Source of the DNA: Tetragenococcus halophilus subsp. flandriensis
GTDB lineage: Bacteria > Bacillota > Bacilli > Lactobacillales > Enterococcaceae
Reading direction: 5' to 3'
Length of the DNA stretch: 64,000 nt
Assembly: GCF_030161475.1 (NCBI RefSeq)
Contig: NZ_BSUG01000027.1
Span: forward strand, 62,001-126,000
The notes under the pieces were generated by a model, which was not told the origin of the DNA, searched no databases, and saw only the letters and a list, made by a program, of their open reading frames with translations. Shown one piece after another: positions 58,061-64,000 of the stretch (positions are counted from its first letter, which is position 1; the number at the start of each line of letters is the position of its first letter). Both the position numbers and the translations under genes were made by a program.

Positions 58061-58980
58061 TTATGATTGATTTAAATTCCCTTGGTAGACTGGAAATTCG
58101 CTAGCTTCTCCGTAATCTTTAATTGGATTAATATTCTTTAATTTATTCATATCTTCTGTAGAAATTTCAAAGTCCACTTTTGCGTTACTTTTTATATGGT
58201 CTGGGTTTTCTGATTTAACTAAAGGTAATAAATCCAATTCTAGGTAATAACGAACACATAATTGTGGAAAGGTAATAAATCCAATTCTAGGTAATAACGA
58301 ACACATAATTGTGGAACTGTTACATTATACCTATCAGCAATTGCCATAATTTCCTCTTGGTTTAAAATCTCTCCATGAGCAATTGGTGAATAAGCTTCTA
58401 CTAGTACATTATTTTTTTGACAATGTTCAATTAAATTAAATGGTGTATTACTTATATGCGCTAAAATTTGATTCAACATTGGTTTAATTGACGCATTTTC
58501 TAATAAATTATCCAAATCTTCTTGATCAAAATTTGATACACCGATAGTACGTAATTTTCCAGCGTTATAAAACTCTTCCAAAGCTCTCCATACTTCTAAA
58601 TTTTCTTTAAAATAACGATTTTCTCCGCGAAAATCTGCCCACGGTTGTGGACTATGAATAATTAAAAGATCTATATAGTCAATATCCAATTTTTCTAATG
58701 AGCCTTCAATGGCACGAACAGCAGCGTCATATTCTTTAATATCAGCTTCTAATTTTGTTGTTACAAACAATTCTTCACGCGAAACATTGCTATTTCGAAT
58801 ACCTTCACCAACGCCGCGCTCATTTCCATAGCCTTGAGCCGTATCAATATGACGGTAGCCTATTTTAATTGCTTCCTTTACCGCTTCAGCAACTTTCTCG
58901 TCAGCAATTTCCCATGTTCCAAGTCCCATTTTAGGAATTTCTACTCCATTAGGAAGTGTGAAAACTTCATTTAAAATCAT
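58061..58980 (-). pseudogene. Aldo/keto reductase disrupted by a 47-bp tandem duplication
   Basis: NADPH-dependent reductase. The first 235 residues are normal: Asp and Tyr in YRHIDTAQGYGNE, Lys in TTKLEAD and His in LLIIHSPQPW form the catalytic tetrad. At 58221-58314 a 47-bp segment is repeated exactly; this shifts the frame and replaces the last 60 residues by a short tail ending NYVFVIT. The lost C-terminus (LLPLVKSENPDHIKSN and onward) lies intact in the next frame. Without the duplication the protein would have 290 residues, the family norm. Confidence 0.88.
58221..58314. repeat. Exact 47-bp tandem duplication inside the aldo/keto reductase gene
   Basis: 58221-58267 and 58268-58314 are identical (AAAGGTAATAAATCC... 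to ...ATTGTGG). Identity over all 47 bases means the event is very recent and could revert by slippage or recombination. Confidence 0.97.
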
Positions 58981-59146
58981 ATGAGTTAACCCCTTTCATT
59001 TACCTTAATTTAAAAAATTTACAGAGTGTATGACTCTATATCTATTATGACTAAATCAAAGTTAAATTACAAATACTTATCTTTTATACTTTACCATACT
59101 TTTTATTTATGTTTTAATAACTTTAAGATCGGAAAGGAGCTTATCT

Positions 59147-60031
59147 ATGGACATCAGAAGTTTGAAATATTTTCTTACAGTTGCTCAAGAAGAAAGTATT
59201 ACTGGAGCAGCCAAACAATTACATCTTACACAGCCCAATTTATCTCGACAATTAAAAACATTGGAACAAGAAACTGGAAAAAAGCTATTTTATAGAGGCA
59301 GTCGTAAAATGACCTTAACTGATGAGGGGTTATTTTTGAAAAAAAGAGCTGAAGAGATTATTGAACTATTAGAAAGAACAGAAACGGACATTACTTCCTT
59401 TGATGAAACAGTCCATGGTGAAGTATTTATAGGCGCTGCAGAAACACATGCCATGCGTTTAATCGCACATGAAATCCAAACATTAAGAGAAAAATTTCCT
59501 CAAATTCTCTACCATTTTTTTAGTGGAAGTACAAAAGAAGTAACCGAACAGTTAGACAAGGGACTTTTAAATTTTGGGATACTAGTTGATCCTATTGACC
59601 CACAAAAATTTGAACACATAAAGTTACCTACTGTTGACACTTGGGGTGTTTTAATGAGAGAAGATAGTCCACTAGCAAAATTGGAAGTCATCCGTCCTGA
59701 AGATATAAGAAATAAGCCTTTGCTTTGCTCTCGACAAATGTTAGATGTTAATGATATTTCTGACTGGTTGGGAGAAGATATTAACCAATTGAACATTGTA
59801 TTTACTTTCAATTTCATAACAAATCCCGCTATAATGATTGAAGAAGGTATTGGCTATGCTTTTACTTTTGATAAACTGATCAATACTTCTGGTGATTCTA
59901 GACTCTGTTTTCGTCCTTTAGAACCCAAATTTGAAACAGGTTTATATTTAGTATGGAAGAAAGATCAATTATTTACAAAAGCAGCACAAACTTTTTTAGA
60001 ACAAATGAAAAGTTCTTTTACTAAAAACTAA
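59147..60031 (+). CDS. LysR family transcriptional regulator
   Basis: A 294-residue LTTR. The HTH is MDIRSLKYFLTVAQEESITGAAKQLHLTQPNLSRQLKTLEQE, followed by a linker helix and a periplasmic-binding-like effector domain from about 90. AAGGAGC precedes the ATG. It is divergent from the aldo/keto reductase gene and 15 bp before a second LTTR gene, so it may control the former. Confidence 0.93.
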   Translation: MDIRSLKYFLTVAQEESITGAAKQLHLTQPNLSRQLKTLEQETGKKLFYRGSRKMTLTDEGLFLKKRAEEIIELLERTETDITSFDETVHGEVFIGAAETHAMRLIAHEIQTLREKFPQILYHFFSGSTKEVTEQLDKGLLNFGILVDPIDPQKFEHIKLPTVDTWGVLMREDSPLAKLEVIRPEDIRNKPLLCSRQMLDVNDISDWLGEDINQLNIVFTFNFITNPAIMIEEGIGYAFTFDKLINTSGDSRLCFRPLEPKFETGLYLVWKKDQLFTKAAQTFLEQMKSSFTKN

Positions 60032-60046
60032 AATTTTTATAGTAGA

Positions 60047-60937
60047 ATGTTTAATAAGTTTAAACCAAAGGAGGAGATTACTATAGAACAATTTTTCAGT
60101 CTTGAATATCTCAATACTTTCGTTATCGCAGCTGAAACTAAAAAGTTAAATATTACTTCAGAAATTGTCTATCTTTCCCATTCAGCTGTCAGTGTCCAGA
60201 TAAAAAAATTAGAACAACAAATCGGAGTAAAATTATTTATTCGAAATAAAGACACGCTTACGTTAACCAAGCAAGGAGAGATTTTGCTAGAACACGCAAA
60301 AGTAATGCTTGATAGTAATTCTTTAGCATTTCATTCCTTACAAAATCAGCATCTATCAAAAAATATTTCTCTTGGTATTCCTACAGACTATTCCAATTCA
60401 TTTATAACAACTATTTATCCCAGCCTTCGTGAGAAACTTCCTAACTTTCACTTTAGTTTTTCTTGCTCGAGAAGTCGTGTTATTCGTAAGCAAATCGAAG
60501 AAGGGAAAATTGATTTCGCGATAGTAGCAATGGAATTACAGTATCCTGATGATGTCCTACTCTGGGAAGAACCTCTATATTGGGTAAGCTCAAAAGATTT
60601 TGATATAGAAAGAAAAAATTCCCTTCCAATTGCACTTTTTTCTGACGACTGTATTGTAAATACTTATACATTGTATTGTTTAAAAAGAGCAAAAATAGAC
60701 CATGAAATTGTTTTTACCAGCACAATGTCTGAAAATATCGAAAGTGCTGTAAAAAATGGCTTAGCAGTTTCTTTACTCCCTGCCTCTTCAATTACCGAAG
60801 ATATGCGTCTTATTTCCAAAGATTTTTTAAATTGTCCATTTACACTGAAGGTGGGTTGTACTTGGGGAAACACTTTGGATAGCAAAACTTTAGATAAGAT
60901 AATCCCCGTTATCAAAAATACTATGCATCAAAACTAA
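60047..60937 (+). CDS. LysR family transcriptional regulator with unusual start region
   Basis: A second LTTR, about 280-296 residues: HTH EYLNTFVIAAETKKLNITSEIVYLSHSAVSVQIKKLEQQIG and an effector domain with EEGKIDFAIVAME near 150. The ATG at 60047 gives a 12-residue N-terminal extension and has no ribosome site. A strong AAAGGAGGAG (60067-60076) stands before ATT-ACT-ATA-GAA, where alignment would place the first Met at ATA (60083). Either a non-standard start or a lost ATG is possible. It may regulate the proline racemase and MDR genes opposite. Confidence 0.85.
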   Translation: MFNKFKPKEEITIEQFFSLEYLNTFVIAAETKKLNITSEIVYLSHSAVSVQIKKLEQQIGVKLFIRNKDTLTLTKQGEILLEHAKVMLDSNSLAFHSLQNQHLSKNISLGIPTDYSNSFITTIYPSLREKLPNFHFSFSCSRSRVIRKQIEEGKIDFAIVAMELQYPDDVLLWEEPLYWVSSKDFDIERKNSLPIALFSDDCIVNTYTLYCLKRAKIDHEIVFTSTMSENIESAVKNGLAVSLLPASSITEDMRLISKDFLNCPFTLKVGCTWGNTLDSKTLDKIIPVIKNTMHQN

Positions 60938-60967
60938 AAAAAATGTACCTCTTAGTTAAAATAAAAA

Positions 60968-61006
60968 ATCTAGAAGGTAAACATAAAAATTGTTAACCTT
61001 CTAGAT
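60968..61006. terminator. Bidirectional terminator
   Basis: ATCTAGAAGG and CCTTCTAGAT arms between the convergent LysR and proline racemase-like genes. Confidence 0.8.
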
Positions 61007-61055
61007 AAAATATTAAAAAAATTCACCTTATCTGCTCTAGTTATACAGATATTTT

Positions 61056-62105
61056 CTACCATATATCTCCGACAGTAAAACCATTTGGAAAAGGGTCGGT
61101 TTCTTCTAAAACATATTTACAAAAAGCGCTTATCCAAGCTTGTCCACTTATGGTTGGCAAGATACCTTTATGACCGTGGACATCCACTTCTTCTAAGGCA
61201 TTGCCAGTAAAAATAGTACCAATAAGTCCTTCTCGACGAAATGGCTTATTTAACTCTAACTCACCTTTTGCATATTTCACTGCCATTAAAGCAGAAGTGC
61301 CAGTACCACAAGCACTACGATCTAGGGCGCCTGTCCATGATTCTGGTTTATTTAAATCAACATCTGCTGTATACACTGTATCTACGCTTTGCCAATCGGC
61401 ATCTGAATTATTTGTAGGTGCATGAAGTTCAGATCCCGTAATTTCAATATCAGGAAAATCTGGATGGTAAACTTCTAATTGCTCTCTTGCAGACTGATAA
61501 CACAAGGCACTAATGCGAGCAATTTCTTTCCCTTGTTCTGGTACCAATTTCAACCATGGAAATTGTTGAGAATCAATTAAACAATAAAACATTCCTCCCC
61601 AAGCAATATCTACTTTAACTTTTCCTAACTCTGGCACGTCAATCTCTGCATCCAAATAAACAGGAAACGCTGGAACATTTGTAAATGTTACTTGTGTTAC
61701 TTTTCCGTTATGACACTCAGCTTTAATTTTGATTAGACCTACTGCAGCTTCTAAATAGAATTCTGTAATTGGTTCAATCATCGGAATCATTCCTGTTTCT
61801 AACAATACGGTTGCTACAGTAATAGTGTTGCCTCCGCTCATAACACAGTATTCATTTTGTTCCATAATAATATACCCTGCTGCAGCCTTTGGATTTTTCG
61901 CTGGAACAATAAGATTACAATTAACAGCAGGATATCCTCTGGGCTCCTTTAAAATTAAATTACGTACTTGGTCATCATTTTCTCTCATCCACTGTAATTG
62001 TTCATATACTGTTTCTCCCGGTATAGTTGGAACACCACTAGTAATAACATGCATTGGTTCCCCACAATGAGCTTGCACTACGTCAAGACTTCTTTTAAAT
62101 CCCAT
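61056..62105 (-). CDS. Proline racemase superfamily enzyme (Ser/Cys type)
   Basis: A 349-residue member of the proline racemase/hydroxyproline epimerase/trans-3-hydroxyproline dehydratase superfamily. The second catalytic Cys is present in DRSACGTGTSA (C266). The first, normally in MCGHG, is Ser90 in VMSGGNT. Published work on the superfamily ties Cys/Cys to racemases and epimerases and Thr/Cys to dehydratases; Ser/Cys members have mixed hydroxyproline activities. It starts 25 bp after an MDR gene, likely an operon. Confidence 0.85.
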   Translation of the reverse strand: MGFKRSLDVVQAHCGEPMHVITSGVPTIPGETVYEQLQWMRENDDQVRNLILKEPRGYPAVNCNLIVPAKNPKAAAGYIIMEQNEYCVMSGGNTITVATVLLETGMIPMIEPITEFYLEAAVGLIKIKAECHNGKVTQVTFTNVPAFPVYLDAEIDVPELGKVKVDIAWGGMFYCLIDSQQFPWLKLVPEQGKEIARISALCYQSAREQLEVYHPDFPDIEITGSELHAPTNNSDADWQSVDTVYTADVDLNKPESWTGALDRSACGTGTSALMAVKYAKGELELNKPFRREGLIGTIFTGNALEEVDVHGHKGILPTISGQAWISAFCKYVLEETDPFPNGFTVGDIW

Positions 62106-62130
62106 ATTCTATCTCCTTTTCCCGTGATAT

Positions 62131-63240
62131 TTATTCATCCAAATTACTTTCTTCTTGTACTTTAAGTACAATTTTTCCTACATATTTTTTAGAGAGAAAC
62201 GCTTTTTGTGCTTCTACGATATCTTTTAAAGGGTAAGTTTTTGCAATAATTGGCCTTACTTTTCCTTGCTCCACAAAATCAATGAGTTGCAACATAGAAC
62301 CTTTAGTTTGATAAGTGGCGCCATAAATACTAATATCTTTTAAGTATAGATCTCTAACGTCAAAGTTAACAATAGGACCCGCGATAGCTCCACTCATCCC
62401 TAATTTTCCACCTTTTTTTAGTATTTTCAGCAATTGTGACCATTTATCGCCTGCAACTATATCAAGAACAACATCTACTGACATTTCATCAAGTTTTTCG
62501 GTATAATCTTCTCCGCGAAAAATAATTTTATCTGCACCGATATTTTTTATTAATTCTTCATTTTCTTCAGAGCAAACACCAATCACTTTCGCTCCACGTG
62601 CTTTTACTAATTGAATTAATGCAGAGCCAACGCCGCCAGAAGCCCCGGTGATTAATACTGTATCATTTTCTTTTACATCTACCCTGCAAATGAGGTTATT
62701 TGCTGTAGCATATGCACAAGGAAGAACAGATAGCTCTTCATCGCTTAATTCACTATTAATAGTAAACGTTTCTTCCGAACGAGCAGTTGTATATTCACTA
62801 AAAGTTCCGTTACTTTCCGAACCAAAAGTAAAACATTCTAAACCATTTAGACTGGCCGGACGTTCTTGAACATTTCGAATAACCACTCTTTCGCCAATAC
62901 GATTTTTATCTACCCCGTCTCCAACAGTAACGATCTTTCCACAACTATCTGCCCCTTGGATCCTTGGAAAAGTTAGTGTTTCACCCATCCAAGACCCATC
63001 TGTGTCCACATCTTCGAAACCTTCTGATCCACCAACAGTAGTTCCTGTAGTTACATTTTTAGAATACCAACCTATTCGTGTATTGATGTCTGTATTATTA
63101 ACGGCCGCAGCACCAATTTTTACCAAGACTTCTCCTTTTTTCGGCCTAGGTACATCAATATCTGTGCGGTATTCTAATTTATCTAGTCCCCCAAAACCAG
63201 TTAAATATACGCCTTTCATCTTTTTCGGTATTTCTTGCAT
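62131..63240 (-). CDS. Zinc-independent MDR oxidoreductase (quinone oxidoreductase-like)
   Basis: A 369-residue NADPH-dependent medium-chain reductase. The N-terminal GroES-like domain lacks the zinc-binding Cys cluster. VLITGASGGVGSALIQLVKARGAKVIGV near 195-222 is the cofactor site. AATNN-type and GADSCGKIV near 100 fit the YhdH/Qor group. It is first in a two-gene unit with the racemase-like enzyme. CTC-type AGGAGG precedes the ATG at 63240. Substrate unknown. Confidence 0.88.
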   Translation of the reverse strand: MQEIPKKMKGVYLTGFGGLDKLEYRTDIDVPRPKKGEVLVKIGAAAVNNTDINTRIGWYSKNVTTGTTVGGSEGFEDVDTDGSWMGETLTFPRIQGADSCGKIVTVGDGVDKNRIGERVVIRNVQERPASLNGLECFTFGSESNGTFSEYTTARSEETFTINSELSDEELSVLPCAYATANNLICRVDVKENDTVLITGASGGVGSALIQLVKARGAKVIGVCSEENEELIKNIGADKIIFRGEDYTEKLDEMSVDVVLDIVAGDKWSQLLKILKKGGKLGMSGAIAGPIVNFDVRDLYLKDISIYGATYQTKGSMLQLIDFVEQGKVRPIIAKTYPLKDIVEAQKAFLSKKYVGKIVLKVQEESNLDE

Positions 63241-63680
63241 ACATATTTCCTCCTTAATTTATTAAAATTAAATAATACAAAAATAGATTGTTTAATATAA
63301 AGTATAAATTACATTAACTAATTGTACATAAAATGGATTTAAATCTAAGATTGAAAATTTTTAAATACCTAATTTTATTTGAACGATTTCTAAAAATTTG
63401 TGAACACTGATGTTTTGATTTGCTTACACTTATACTAGTAAAATTCTAAGTATTTACGATAATAAGCAAAAAAAAGCTAGAAACACTATTGTTCTAATGC
63501 TACTAACTTCTTTTAAATATTAACTATCTAATAACGTATTTTTTCATATATAGAACATATAACAGTTATGTATAATTAAAAAAATGTAAGGCAAAGCCTT
63601 ATTAGTTAAGCTTGTAAAATAACAAAGTGAATTCATAAATTGAAGATACAAAGTATTTTTAAAAATACTTTTACTTTTCA
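63241..63680. other. AT-rich intergenic region
   Basis: About 440 bp with no gene I can support. It has a small AAGGC/GCCTT hairpin (about 63587-63602) and an AAGTATTTTTAAAAATACTT palindrome (about 63655-63674). The latter lies just before the integrase remnant. Confidence 0.4.
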
Positions 63681-63814
63681 CAAACTACATCATACACACT
63701 ACTTCGATGCTTGAATTAGCAGAACGTTTTTCAAAATTTTTCGAAGAGCAGAAAAGTCGTCCCAATTTCGACCCAATTTTCTTTAACGTAAGAAAATTTT
63801 TGATGGATAAATAA
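63681..63814 (+). pseudogene. C-terminal remnant of a tyrosine recombinase (integrase)
   Basis: One frame reads QTTSYTHYFDA, the conserved box around the catalytic Tyr (here TSYTHY), and stops at TGA. The next frame continues MLELAERFSKFFEEQKSRPNFDPIF, a typical integrase C-terminal helix. A frameshift separates them near 63709. It points toward the 3' end of tRNA-Thr, 35 bp away, as integrases of elements inserted in tRNA genes do. The catalytic core upstream is missing. Confidence 0.55.
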
Positions 63815-63818
63815 AAAA

Positions 63819-63840
63819 GAACCTTGATATATCAAGGTTC
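63819..63840 (-). terminator. Terminator of tRNA-Thr
   Basis: Perfect palindrome GAACCTTGATATATCAAGGTTC with six U on the minus strand. Confidence 0.85.
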
Positions 63841-63848
63841 CAAAGCTA

Positions 63849-63921
63849 AGCCGTCTGCCGGACTCGAACCGGCGACCCCCACCTTACCATGGTGGTGCTC
63901 TACCGACTGAGCTAAGACGGC
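63849..63921 (-). tRNA. tRNA-Thr (GGT)
   Basis: A 73-nt cloverleaf from GCCGTCTTAGCTCAG to GGTTCGAGTCC and closing AGACGGC on the minus strand. The anticodon loop ATGGTAA gives GGT. Discriminator U. Confidence 0.96.
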
Positions 63922-64000
63922 AGTTATTTAACACAAAATATAGCTTACCGAAAAGAACTGTACTTGTCAACCACATTCCATCTTTTTTCTACAAAATTGC

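Overview
The window comes from a low-GC Firmicute of the lactic acid bacterium type. The family is most likely Enterococcaceae, and gene content fits Tetragenococcus or a close relative. The clues are a valS/tpx/rex/thiI/cysteine desulfurase/ezrA backbone, AGGAGG-type ribosome binding sites, many strong hairpin terminators, Leu-rich AT-biased codon use and very acidic secreted lipoproteins. The genus is an inference from gene content; no database search was possible.

Layout. 0-7.1 kb: valS with a T-box leader, tpx, rex, thiI and its cysteine desulfurase, all on the minus strand. 7.2-7.9 kb: a type I toxin/antisense RNA locus plus two copies of an ~81-bp repeat. 7.9-24.4 kb: housekeeping genes (ezrA, aspartokinase, an OppA-like lipoprotein, NTP pyrophosphohydrolase, HAD phosphatase, asparaginase, acyl-ACP thioesterase, cystine symporter, MFS exporter, PepC, acyltransferase, tRNA-Asn). 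24.7-33 kb: two acetyltransferases, an HxlR regulator, an arginase-fold protein, an SDR, cyclopropane synthase, an AbgT transporter with a repeat-filled leader, and a baeRF6 protein. 33.2-39 kb: a branched-chain amino acid ABC operon (livJHMGF plus a CBS/ACT protein). It is preceded by a 29-codon ORF ending in four Leu codons and a Val codon, then nested RNA hairpins, which looks like an attenuation leader.

39.1-45.6 kb: a minus-strand flavoenzyme cluster (hydrolase, RidA, arginase-fold protein, two Old Yellow Enzymes, NMO-like protein) facing a MerR regulator. 45.7-51.1 kb: a phosphatase lipoprotein and a beta-glucoside PTS operon (IIA, antiterminator, IIBC, 6-phospho-beta-glucosidase) with a consensus promoter and cre site. 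51.1-52.7 kb: a complete IS4-type element with an 8-bp target duplication but a nonsense-mutated transposase. 52.8-57.3 kb: nucleoside transporter, DUF1772 protein, then a dense cluster of toxin-antitoxin loci, one intact and three in decay. 57.3-63.2 kb: phosphatase, an aldo/keto reductase broken by an exact 47-bp duplication, two LysR regulators, a proline racemase-family enzyme and an MDR oxidoreductase. 63.2-64 kb: an integrase remnant abutting tRNA-Thr.

Most notable signals: the liv leader peptide; three tandem-repeat arrays with a 41-43 bp period (two from one family, one sitting behind a consensus promoter upstream of abgT); the type I toxin locus with a consensus antisense promoter; a TGGTCACTA motif shared by the cystine transporter and the cysteine desulfurase operon; and the toxin-antitoxin graveyard.
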